Assembly: GCA_963922205.1 (NCBI GenBank)
Contig: CAWUHX010000064.1
Coordinates: 930,001-994,000 of the forward strand
DNA from: Romanomermis culicivorax
Lineage: Eukaryota > Nematoda > Enoplea > Mermithida > Mermithidae
Direction: 5' to 3'
DNA: 64,000 nucleotides
The translations under genes and the position numbers were made by a program. Under the pieces are notes generated by a model that did not search any database, was not told the origin of the DNA, and saw only the letters and a program-made list of their open reading frames with translations. Shown here piece after piece: positions 1 through 10,269 of this stretch. Positions within the stretch are counted from its first letter, which is position 1. The number at the start of each line of letters is the position of its first letter.

Positions 1-575
1 GGGACGTCATACTCAAACCTAATGGGATTATTGTTACTCAGGCGATTAATACATATCCCTACAAAGCCTATATTGAGACAAATTTAACATATTCTTGTGG
101 TGCATAAAAGGTGGCAGTAGGACTTCCTCAAATGTATATTCAGGAAACTGCAGGAAAATTTGAGACATTCACTGCACTACAAAGTCGATCTTCTGATCAG
201 AGAATGAAAAGGTTTGAAAAAGTAAAGTTGTGGAAATGGGAGGGTGTTTGCATTATGACCTTCTTTTACAACACATGTCATTTTACCCGGCGTAAAATTT
301 TCAATAACCATGGTTTCTTTCCCCACAACATTTCATTTAATTTCCGATACGCTGCAGGAAAAATTGTAATCAAAAGAATGGTATTGAAAATCACATGCAT
401 CAATCGAACCAGCAGTTCACTTTTGAGTATAGAAAGGGGCTGGCAGAGAAAACCACTGGAGTATCATATAAATTTGACCTGTGTCGGGACAGATGAGCAG
501 CCTGCTGGTTTGACCTTGCTACCCAACTTGATGCTACAAAAGGGTCAGTTAGCCAGGATAATCATTGTAACCTAG
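1..575 (+). pseudogene. Polinton/Maverick capsid-protein relic (F54H12.2-like)
   Basis: The frame beginning at base 3 runs to 575 with one internal stop (TAA at about 105-107) and enters from outside the window. Early residues read DVILKPNGI, then NTYPYKAYIET, then MYIQETAGKFET. This order matches the family typified by the uncharacterised C. elegans protein F54H12.2, a Polinton-derived capsid-type protein, in which an NTYPY..IET segment is followed by a short linker and a DTAG-like segment. Such proteins are several hundred residues long, so only a central piece is present, and similarity fades after about residue 75 of the frame. The protein would build the particle encoded by a Polinton. 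The stop and the missing remainder show that it is dead. The first 100 bases are the secure part. Confidence 0.55.
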
Positions 576-1825
576 GCACCCTCTGTATCTTTTTAAGGAA
601 ACTATAAAACGAACCATTTTGAATTGACCTGAAAGACTTTAAAAGGTGCAGATTGAGGTTAATGGGTGTCTTATTCCTCCAATAGCTTACCAACCAGTTT
701 CTTTGTGTGTACCTAAACTTCCTTCCTATTGTGAAAACATTGTATATAGATTCAGACACAGGAATAACTTTGGAAGATTTTTTGAGTGAAGGTCATCAAA
801 TTTTGCTTTTTGACTTTAGCCCTGAGGGAGCAGGGATGAACCTTGAAGTGAAGGGATAGTCACATTCACAGGTGAATAGGATGCCAATTCGTTTGGGCAG
901 AACCATACTTTGGTTTTCTACCTCGTTTTTGCCAAAGCTATAAGTATGTATTAATGGAGAAACATTAATATTGATTACATTCCCTAAAGATGTATGCAAA
1001 TTAAATGTCTCAAGTGCTGCAGCATGACCCGCCAACCAGCAAACATTTTATGAGTTGTGAAAAAGTTTCTAAAGCGAAGAAAAAACATGTTTTACAATTG
1101 TGAACACATATCCGTCAAAGGAAAAAAATCAACATTGGGTATTGTTTTACAAAAACGTTAGTATATCCATATTTTTGATAGTTTTGGGAAAGATCCTAAT
1201 TTTTATTGTGAGGACTCCAATTAGATATTAGAACGCTTTGTGGTCTATACTGTATTTTTGTGACTATACAACTCTCTGCAGGAAAAAACATAAACAACAT
1301 TATGAACTACTTTTCTGAAAATAGAATACAAAATGATAAAAAATTTAGAAGTGGTAAAATAAATTTTACTGTTCAAGAATAAATAAAAATTGTCAGACTT
1401 GCATAAAAAGACAAGTATGGAAGAAATTGATTTTAACATAAAAGTCCAGGAAATAACATACAAATTTTGAAATCAGTGGGGCTACAAGTAATGGAAAACC
1501 TATTTCCTCCTAGAGTAATTCCTACACTGACCTCTTTTGTCTGAAAAGAAACATAATGGTATACTTTTATAATGTTTGGCAAAATTTTTCTGAGATTCTC
1601 TGGAGAAATTTCCGGACATATCTTTTGTACAGGGGCTCTGCTTATAGATAAAATCGAAAATGAATGGCACAATGAAACTGGGAAGTTAAATGTATGCATA
1701 GTGAATGATCTAGCTGATTCTGCTGTGGAAAGTGACAAGTTTGGAAGACTTTCACTCTATATGGACACCATAAGAACATGACTTTTTCATAACACAAAAT
1801 CCTGGTCCCTTGTCTGCTACAGTAA

Positions 1826-2062
1826 ACCATCAAATTAATTGTTATCACAAGAAAACCTCACCAGAACATTTTTGATACCCTGAATCACCAACTCTATGTG
1901 AACCAGGGTCCCTTGAAAGCTGCCTACATGAAAGTGTTGCAAAATGAGCCCTACAACTACCTAATGATTGAAGTTTTTACTGATAAAATCAAAAATGGTC
2001 TATGGGCTGAAATACTTGCTGATGAAGCCCCTATGATAATCTGGCGGCCAGAAAAACTATAA
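1826..2062 (+). pseudogene. Possible Polinton minor-capsid (penton-like) C-terminal fragment
   Basis: An open frame of about 78 codons ends at TAA 2060-2062 and begins after a stop near 1823, with no credible start codon. It includes FDTLNHQLYVNQG and PYNYLMIEVFTDKI, and ends APMIIWRPEKL. Minor capsid proteins of Polintons typically end with a segment on lateral position, an I.ITD-like strand and a final hydrophobic strand closing in HFR or WRP, so the layout fits. The identification is pattern-based. The position 1.3 kb after a capsid relic on the same strand supports one decayed Polinton structural cluster. It could instead be an unrelated exon fragment. Confidence 0.3.
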
Positions 2063-2405
2063 ATAACTAAGAAAATTGAAGAATTAAGACGAAATCTAAA
2101 GGTTTAAAAGAAATAGCAAAAAGTGAATCATTTTTCCTAATTTAGGCGATAAAAGTGTCAAAAACGTTTAAGACTTGCACTCATGAAAAATGTGCTAGTA
2201 GAATTCTATTCTGTTCTCACACAGGCAACAAGGCACCTGTTAAACAGTACTTTTTGTGTAATCAACAAATTACTTTAAAAAACTTGAGACCAGTCTGTAC
2301 ATATAGCCTTTCCTGAAATTAGAACCCAAGACAAACAAAAAATTTTAGCTTAAGAACCTTGTGAATTTGTGTCAGAACTCTTTTTCACTTTAAAAAAGCA
2401 CTATA

Positions 2406-2757
2406 ATGGCGCGAAAGATGCATGTTATTCCCTCTGAATATTATGATTCATTAATTAAGAAATCTAAAATCACTGAATATCCTGTCGTAAAAGCAGAAAT
2501 TAGGCTAGAAGGAGAAAAAGAAAACATCCTAAATCGTTCAGGTGATCCTGATAAACGATTAGCCGAATTAGTGGAGACTGCACAAAAACGAACAGTTTTA
2601 GAAGAATGAAGGAAACAGAAGGAGGTACTACCAGTTCCTGTGAAAATTGTAACTGAAAAACGTGTGCCAAAACCACAATTTAAAGCAGGAAAATTTTTCG
2701 AAATTGGAGGAAAACCCAAGAGGACTAGAAAAAAGAATTGTATCAGAAATTGGGGGT
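2406..2757 (+). pseudogene. Basic, charged Polinton-type ORF relic
   Basis: An ATG at 2406 opens a frame beginning MARKMHVIPSEYYDSL. It continues through ILNRSGDPDKRLAEL to a TGA at 2607-2609, and stays open in the same frame to about 2757 with a very basic tail (KPKRTRKKN). Polintons often encode a small charged protein with an MxxKMxxIP-like start and an ILN..GDPD.RL-like segment close to the capsid genes. That resemblance, plus the neighbours upstream, is the basis of the call. The internal TGA splits about 67 codons from the C-terminal half, so it is probably dead. Function is not known to me; a basic tail could bind packaged DNA (inference). Confidence 0.35.
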
Positions 2758-3061
2758 GAGGATGATGAGGATACAGACTGGGAAGTTACAGTCCCAAAAT
2801 GTAGCAAACAGATCCAATAGCAACAACAGTCATGTACAAGGTTAAAAAATAAACCAAATATGGCCAATGATGCCATATTTTATCAAGATGAACCCCATGG
2901 TAAATCAAGAAAAGCTATGCAAGCTACTTATCACTAACAAAGAGTACATAAAAAGTATAAATAAGGAGGCAAAGAAAATCACATCACAATGATATAAATG
3001 GATTACCTAGAATATCCAAATCAAGATTCTAGAATATTTGGAGGGTTAAAAATGAGTTAAA

Positions 3062-3322
3062 ATGGAAAGAGTGTCCAAAGCATGGTATGCTGTTGTGAGG
3101 GGCACCTTAGGGTGTTTTATTCCAAATTCGAATCTTATTGGGGCCACAACAACGTTTGGAAATGAAAATGGTACGTGTGCGGTCATTTACCAGCCAGGCA
3201 ACCCTAAAAACGATGCACTGTTGTATCCTGTGGTTGGCAGCCCTTGTTTAATAAATGTCCGATTTACTCAAAAATCGGCCTTTGATCATCTAAATGAAGA
3301 AATGCATCATCAACTCAACTAA
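3062..3322 (+). CDS. Unrecognised open frame, 86 codons
   Basis: An ATG-initiated frame with a balanced composition unlike the surrounding AT-rich shadow frames. It reads TFGNENGTCAVIYQPGN and GSPCLINVRF before a stop at 3320-3322. I do not recognise it. No splice donor, polyadenylation signal or second exon is obvious nearby. It follows the possible Polinton cluster on the same strand, so it may be another relic of it, or a chance open frame. Confidence 0.15.
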   Translation: MERVSKAWYAVVRGTLGCFIPNSNLIGATTTFGNENGTCAVIYQPGNPKNDALLYPVVGSPCLINVRFTQKSAFDHLNEEMHHQLN

Positions 3323-3899
3323 CTTTTTAATGTGTAAAAACAACAATAAAAAACTTATCTTGTATCTTTTCTATATGCTTCATCTTTTCAGGTCAAATCC
3401 AGGTCATCTGGTCATCGAACACAGGTCATCAGTAACAGAATTGATGCTAAGAGCAAGATCAAATGAAAGAACAATCAAGTTTTCATCATACTCGTTTTAT
3501 TTGCGAGGAAAGACATTTTGAAACCAGATCAATATCCAAGAATTGACCACTGACTGGGCCTATGTTGATGAAAATATGGAAACTTCAAAGTTATTAAACC
3601 CCAAAAGCCTCCAGCTGCTAAACTGCTATTTTGAGCGATCAAAATCAAATATTTTATTGAAAATGATTGAAAATATAAAAAATTTAGAATATTTGTATGT
3701 GAAACTTTGCCCAGAAAGTTTAGTAAATCCGTTTAATGTGGATTTAAATTCAAACCAAACAGATCTTTTCAGAACATATTTTATTTCTATAATTAATTTT
3801 TTTATTGAAAAAACAACAAATTTTTACACTTTCTTTCTCTGCAAAAAATTCGATTTTGAGTTTCAACGATTTTTGTGCTTCATATTTTCTTGATTGTGC

Positions 3900-6060
3900 G
3901 AACTTGTACACTCTAGATTTCAAGAATAGTGGCACTGAAAAGCAATGGATCAAGATGAAACATTCAAATTGCCACAAATGGACATTGAACCTTAGCTAAT
4001 TGTTTTACATAATAAAATATGCATAAATTAAGAATTCTATGTAAATTTTTACTCTGATAAACCAAAAGGCATGTCGTTTTAAAGAACGCATCCTTTTTTC
4101 AATTCCTTTGATGAAGCCGCCAATTCATGTTAAAGAATGCACTGTGCGTGAGCTTTATGCAAATTTTTCCATCAAGTTGACAAATCAAAACACATGTGTT
4201 CTATTCCTAGTATCAAAAAACACATGTGTTCTAAAAAGACAACAGAAAAACCTCAAATGACCCTAATTATTGTCCTCCAGCCTTGTTATTTTTGTAAAAA
4301 TGTGTAACAATAAAAATGAAAAGGATTTTCCAAATATTTTTCACGAATTTTTCACTGATTTGAGATAAACCACAAATTTTGTACTTTTTTATCTTCTGCA
4401 ACATTTCTAAATGAATTGCAGTGCACCCGCCACCCAATCGTCAGACATTGATTGGAGTTGTCCCGATATATCAATTTCGGATGAGACAATGGTATGAATG
4501 TTTGGTGAATCGTTTAATATCTATGAAATTAGATACTTTTAGGTGGATTTTAGCAAATTGTTCAAGATTTACAAAATTTAGGGCGCCTATACATTAGTTA
4601 CAATAAACTGCACTGTGCGTCGAAAATGGTCAAATTAGTATAAATAGTGCTTTGGGCACGCCTACTTTGAGCCAAAACAACATGTAAAACAAAAAAATTC
4701 AAAATTTTAGCAAATTTTTGATTTTGGCACCTTCATTGGATTAATTTTGCGATACCGCGCCGCCCATCAAAAACGTCTGTTTTTAGATAAAATCGGGACT
4801 TGGGTCGTGCCTAATCAAGACCAAAACGAGTGGTAAAAAAACAGGAGAATGAAAATAATTCAAAACCAACAATTTTTTTCATCTTGGAGAAACAGACGAG
4901 ACGTGGCTCATCATTTCTGGTCTCACTGCCGAGTCCATTTCAACACCAGCCGGACAGTGAATTCCTCTTGCCTCTCCTGCTACCACCTCTTTCTGATGAT
5001 GAAATTAAATTGCTATGTCAGTGTTGTTCTCTGAAGAGATGAATATAAGTACAGTAATCGCATGTCAAATCAGTAACACCTTTATGCCAACATTTACCTG
5101 CTTTTCAGACCAAAATTAGGACACATTGTCTGAACATCCATTGGGGAACCCCACCGACCAATGAACCGGTTCCAAATGGGCAGACGGCCCAAATTTTATA
5201 GCCGTGCTTTTGAATAAGATGCTTGCACTTGAAAACTATTTTGAAATTATACATACACTCCAATTTAGATAACGACCTTGTCTTGAGGTCTTAAAAAATT
5301 TTTTTATCTCGATAGGTCTATATATATACAAAAAACTGATTTGAAAGCTAAGTAGGTCAAAAGTCCATCAAAAGTGAAACATCAAGGCTAAGGGTTTGTT
5401 TTAATCGATCTACATCCTTAGGGTCAGCTGACCTTTTTCCAGCCAGGTGGAAAAAATGTTGAACAGATGTTCGGACATGCTTGCTAGAAAATTTTTGAAT
5501 AAATAGTGACATTTCATTGCATGTTCAAAAGAAACAATTCTGAATTTTTAGAAGCTTTTCTACTCGTCCATTAGGTCTTTAAAAATACTTTCTATCCATC
5601 TGGCATGGACAGGAGGCAATGCACTACAAAACATTAAGTCTAAAGATTTTTTGACAAGGCTTGTCAACTGTTATTTTCAATTATCAACCTCCCCGAGGCA
5701 TGATGAGAGGGGTCTCCCAAAAAGTGTTGTCTTTAACCAGGCGCAATAAAAGAAGCACAGGCTGTGACTATCAACACATCACTGACCAGATTTTAGAAAC
5801 TATGCTTAACTTTATAGGTTCATCAAATGTGGAACATCATGTTTTAGGGGTTTTTCTATCGACATAATAATGCTGGTCAGTTTTGCATGCTCGTCACCCA
5901 AGCAAACTTTGGAATTGTGTAACAGGCATAATCATAACGTAAAAATAAAATAATAAATCTTGCTTTTATTTCGAAAGGCATCTAAAATTCAAGAATTAAA
6001 TGTTTAAGCGCTTTGACTTACCTTGCCTTTAGAAAGTTTTGAAAGCTATAGCCTAATTTT
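3900..6060. other. Intergenic, no supported gene
   Basis: AT-rich sequence in which I find no credible coding region. There is a small direct duplication with the core aaaacacatgtgttcta (about 4,190-4,232). Short open frames near 4,830-5,040 and 5,661-5,867 match nothing I know. Confidence 0.5.
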
Positions 6061-6073
6061 TTAACTTTAAGTG

Positions 6074-7140
6074 TTGGGTTGGCAAGAAAATAATGTCGAT
6101 TTTCAGTCATGTGTTATCAATTAATTTTTTCCTTAAAATCCAGTCAAATAAATTGGGTTGTTGATTGTTTGATTGAAAGAGCAAACATCATTGTTTTGAA
6201 AAATAGGGCTGATTTTTAGTTGGCTCATTATGTTCGTTTTATTGATACCCAACACAAAGTGTTGGCTCCCCGACGATATATGTCATAAAAATTTTGTATG
6301 AGCATGATTTGGGGAGAACTGCTACTGAGGCAACGAGAAGTATGTGGCAAGCGCATGGCAAACCTGCTGTGTCTGAACACGCAGTTGGACAGTGGTTTGC
6401 AAAGTTCAGGACTGGGCATCTGCAGTATGCAACAAAGTGTTATAATTTCCATAACACTACTTTTATGGTACAAAATCGAGCCTATCCTTGATCAAATAAT
6501 CACTGGAGATGAAAAATGGATCGTGTATGCTAACATCATCCAGAGGCGACAATAGGCCAGCAGAGGCTCTAAACTGGCATAAGTGCCAAGGCTGGATCTA
6601 CACCCACACAAGGTTATGTTATGTGTATGGTGGTCAATTCAGGGAATCGTCCGTTTGAGTTGCTTCCACCTGGCTCGATCATCACTGCTAAAGTCTATGA
6701 AGACAAGCTTGTTCATGTACAAAATGCCTTGATTCAAAAGCAGCATGCATTGGTAAGCCGCAAAAGATTACTTTTGTTCCATGACAATATCCATTCACAT
6801 ATCATTGCCATCATCCAGGCAAAAATCCAGGAATTACATTGGTAGTTGTTATCTCATTTACCATATTCCCTAGACATTGCACCATCAGATAATTATTTGT
6901 TCCAGTCATTGCAGAAGCCTTGTTGATATGGACCTTGAAAATGATGATCACATCAAAATGTTCATACAGAACTTTTTTTGATTCAAAGCCCCAAAACTTT
7001 TATTATGCAGGTATTGCACAGCTACTTGCGAAATGGCAAAGTGCTTCACGCAAATGTAATAAAACTAATCATGCTTCATGCGAATGTAATAAAACATTGG
7101 AAATGTAGTCATATTTTCGGCATTACTTTGTTGCCAAGAG
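6074..7140 (+). mobile_element. Degenerate mariner-family DNA transposon
   Basis: About 1.07 kb bounded by imperfect terminal inverted repeats. The left end carries ttggcaagaaaataatgtcg and the right end, read in reverse complement, ttggcaacaaagtaatgccg. Both resemble mariner termini of the TTGGCAAGAAAGTAA type. The interior encodes a broken mariner transposase. A TA lies next to each end, as expected for Tc1/mariner target duplication, although the left boundary is ambiguous by a few bases. Confidence 0.85.
6285..7108 (+). pseudogene. Mariner transposase (D,D34D type), broken
   Basis: Segments appear in family order across frames. The N-terminal paired-like helix-turn-helix is EHDLGRTATEATRSM followed by AVGQWFAKFRTG (about 6,297-6,420). 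The first catalytic Asp is in TGDEKWIVYAN (about 6,503), the second in LLFHDNIHSH (about 6,776), and the third in DIAPSDNYLF (about 6,878). The C-terminal segment is FFDSKPQNFYYAGI. All three catalytic Asp positions survive, but several frameshifts and stops separate the blocks, and part of the region between the helix-turn-helix and the first Asp is missing. Normal family length is about 345 residues. The product would cut and paste its own element; this copy cannot. Confidence 0.85.
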
Positions 7141-7261
7141 TATAGATAAAAATAAAATTGAAACAGGTTATTTTTCATATTTTGGCACATAGATAGTTCT
7201 TGCTATGAAACCGTTTCATAAATGGTAATCTTTCAAAAAGTCACTGGAAGTAAATTGCCTA

Positions 7262-7560
7262 AGAGAAGAAGGTCTCTTCCCAAGTGAGCAATTCCCAAGT
7301 GAGCAATTCTCAAGTGAGGCGATTCCCAAATGAGCAAATTCCCAAGTGACTGACTTCTCAATTGAGTGATTCCCATGTGAGTGATTGTCAATAGAGCGAA
7401 TACCCACATGAGCAAATTCCCATTTGAGTGATTCTCATGTGAGCAATTCCCAATTGAGTGAATTCCCAAGTGAGCGAATTCCCAATTTGGCGATTGCAAA
7501 CTAGTGATCGAGAATATTTCTTCATATTTTCCTTCTTTACAAAACATTTTTCTTTGTTTT
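7262..7560 (-). repeat. Foldback-element arm: array of GGGAATCGCTCACTT-type units
   Basis: On the plus strand the sequence is a run of about fourteen diverged 15-17 bp units of the form attcccaagtgagcg (7,262-7,490). A pyrimidine-rich spacer follows, starting gcgattgcaaactagtgatc. The same array-plus-spacer arrangement recurs at 59,229-59,345 in this orientation, and at 14,760-15,085 and 60,120-60,369 in the opposite one. Short open frames here (LGNCSLGN-type repeats) are artefacts of the repeat. No opposite arm follows, so this looks like one arm of a truncated element. Confidence 0.7.
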
Positions 7561-7627
7561 TATCTACCCAAAAAGGATGAAAGGCTTTCTTTGCATGGGC
7601 CAGCTACCAGAAATTCTATTTTGGGCT

Positions 7628-7697
7628 ACACCCAGAATCAAAGCCGGTTCTTGAGACTAGCAGTCAGAGGTGATAACCACTAGGCCAAGATGGCCGT
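7628..7697 (-). repeat. tRNA-derived SINE-like segment
   Basis: The minus strand reads ggcctagtggttatcac, an RNA polymerase III A-box-like sequence. About 35 bases later comes ggctttgattctggg, a B-box-like sequence, followed by a tail ending gtgtagcc. The spacing is that of a tRNA, but stem pairing is poor. It is best read as a tRNA-derived SINE head and not a working tRNA gene. Similar heads occur at 49.0-49.8 kb. Confidence 0.45.
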
Positions 7698-7923
7698 AAA
7701 CTTTTGAACTTAGTGTGTGTAAAGAATATCAAATGTTTCTTTAACTCTGAAACATGATGTGATCATTGTTTTTTGACTCGGCTAACAGAGTGGGACTTAT
7801 CTATTCACAATCCACTTCTAATAAAAATATGCAAAATGAGAATATCAAATAGAATGATAATTTTTTGTCATTTCTAATCACGTGTAGTTAATCAAAAATT
7901 ACTAATTCGGCTCTATTTCATCA

Positions 7924-8143
7924 TTAATCTTTTCTTAATAATCAAGTAAGTTTAGGATTGTTAATCAGGCACAGAAATTCTATTATGGTTTGGTGAAGCA
8001 ATTTTTCAAATGTTTCAGTGTGTCATACTGACATTAATCTTGTCGATATAATCAAGTGGGTTTGTGATTGTTAATTAGCCAAAAAAACTATTATTGCTTG
8101 ATAATGCATTTTTCCAAATGCTTCAGGAAGTTATTCTGATTGA
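7924..8143 (+). repeat. Diverged tandem duplication, 2 x 110 bp
   Basis: Unit 1 (7,924-8,033) and unit 2 (8,034-8,143) both begin ttaatct. They share aatcaagt.ggttt.gattgttaat, then a ctattat.g.ttg segment, then caaatg.ttcag. No coding content is seen. Confidence 0.6.
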
Positions 8144-8786
8144 ACAGTTTTTTTGTGAAAAATTCTCAGGAGGTGGAAAGACTTGCTTCTAGTATAAAAT
8201 CACTGTTTAGGGAAAATCTTTCATTCTGACAATTAAATAATGAGACAGGATCAAGCTTGAAGATTGAATGATGTTTGATGTCTCGATGAGCCTAATTCGA
8301 TACTAGCTTTGATTGTACTTTGACATAAGCTTTGAATATCTATAAAACTTTGGGTGAAAAGTGTTATACTCCTTTCTGAAACCTAAATCTTGATAATTCC
8401 ATGATAACAACATATTTTAATTAACTCGTTCTGATCTTCCTCTGCAGAATAATAGCTTGCAAACACTAATCAAGACTTCAATGTACAGATAGGAACTTAA
8501 TATAGTTTAATCTTATCAAAAAGTTAATCTTTAAAGTCCACTCATGGATCCCATCAAATCCCAACAGTTCTCTTTATGGTTTGAAGTACTCATGCGGTCA
8601 ATATGACAACGTAAAAGTTTGAAGTGATTCCCCAGCGGCTATGTTATAAAGCTATGTTTCACTTATGGAACGTTGGGGCTTTCATGAAGTCGTTTATCAT
8701 ACTGTTAGATTTTTCACTTCTTTTCCACAAAATAACATGATTACAACTAGCATAGCATATCACATGTAAAAAATAACATAATTATA

Positions 8787-10260
8787 CCATTACAAATGAA
8801 AAAAGGATAACACCCTTGATGAAGTGTTTTCCTGCAGAACTCACATCCTTTTTTTGTATTCTGGCATAATGCACATCTCCTTTGAGTTGTTGATGACAAA
8901 TATTGTCTGCCACTAGTCGATTTTTTTTCTGCCACTAGTCGATTTGTCTTGCATGATGTTTACTGTTGATCCTCCAAGTCTTGATCAATAGGTCTCTAAA
9001 CCTATCTTCATTGTAACTCTAGCCACTTTCCGACCAAAATCCAGGAGGCTCATTGCTTGAGGGCTGACTAGATCACATTGCAGTCGCCATGCAGCTACAA
9101 CAGTCATGTTCGATCCATTTGAGAACAGGTTCACTACCATTTCTTAGATCATAATTTTGATCTGCAGCTGGCTAATAAATGATCTAGCAAATCAATACCT
9201 CTCACTCCTTGATTGTATACAGAAATCACTTGTGGTTGCTTGATTGTTATCTTCTGTTTTTCCTTGATGAAATAATGATTCATCTTCTCAATTGGTTAAG
9301 CATGGATCCAGTTGGACATGACAGTCACAACACTGTTGTCAATCTATCAAACACACAGGACATTTCCATCACATTTGTGATCAAACACACCCAAATTTTT
9401 TGGAAAGGTCTTTAGAAGATGTAAGTGGACATTTTTCTGTACGATTTTCATGAACTGTTCCAGTTGCTCTGAATCCTCTTGATCACAAGCTGTACATCAG
9501 ATTATATGACATGAAAAAATTGTCAAAGTAAACACGGTGTTGTTCTGGATGATCAATTTCTTCAATCATATCATTGATAACACGACTTCCTTATGACTGT
9601 TTTTCTTGAGTAATTCTTGTCTTTGGCGCCCGTATAGAGCTGCATTGCAAATGGACAACCATCTGGACTGCACATCATCCATATGTTATGTCCAAAACGA
9701 ATTGGTTTACCTCGAATGAACATCTTGCCATAATATGGAGCCATAGATTCATCAATACTGAGAGATTCAGTAAAATAACCAGCAATTTTTACAAGCTGAC
9801 TTTGCAAATGTTTGTAAAAAGGTGCAATTTTGACTGCTTTTCCAGATTCCAAGTATAGGTTGTCAACAACGTTGAAATATGTTTTCAGATCAATAAAACG
9901 TTTTCTTGCCATTATCTTTGGAACAATATTGTTTGAAAAATCCTCTGCTGTTGACCAGTAGTGTCTTTCCACTGGCAAAATATGGTAACCACTGAAGATG
10001 AGAATGCCGATAAATTGCATAGGTTCATTTGCTCTAGTAAATACTACAGCTAACTTCTGCTGGGCATCATTTTTGCCAGATGATTCATGTAATCATCACC
10101 AATTATTTCCATGAAAAGTTCAAAGGGTGCCTTCTCAATGAGATCATGTCAAAGATCTACAAGCTTATTTGGTGTTTGTTGTGGCATTAATTCAACAAGA
10201 TGAAAATTCTTCTTTCATTTTCATTGTTCAGGAGGCGCTTTACTCTGTGTTCCATTTTCC
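8787..10260 (-). pseudogene. piggyBac-family transposase, broken
   Basis: The longest intact frame (9,571-10,020) carries the DDE_Tnp_1_7-type core. It has MQFIGILIFSGYHILPV, then SLSIDESMAPYYG, which holds the first catalytic Asp, then RGKPIRFGHNIWMM. Downstream in shifted frames are VYFDNFFMSYNL (second Asp), SVVTVMSNW, and VRGIDLLDHLLAS (third Asp position). Near 8,800-8,890 is a cysteine-rich C-terminal finger: CALCQNTKKGCEFC, then LHQGCYPFF. The upstream segment MNHLAKMMPSRS lies at about 10,040-10,080. Stops and frameshifts occur throughout. Family proteins are about 550-600 residues, so most of the coding length is present. I did not find TTAA-flanked terminal repeats. Confidence 0.88.
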
Positions 10261-10269
10261 TTGGTAATT

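Noticed and set aside
3480-3540. Possible THAP-type zinc finger end (ICEERHF followed by KPDQYPRI across a frameshift)
   Set aside because: Needs a frameshift, and the upstream Cys pair and the AVPTIF-type tail are not visible.
7262-7500. Regular short repeats could be read as a CRISPR array or as a repeat protein (LGNCSLGN...)
   Set aside because: Repeats are adjacent with no spacers, diverge continuously, occur in inverted pairs elsewhere, and the peptide repeats are by-products of the DNA repeat.
7628-7697. Functional tRNA gene on the minus strand
   Set aside because: A- and B-box-like sequences are present but the acceptor and anticodon stems do not pair well; SINE head is more likely.
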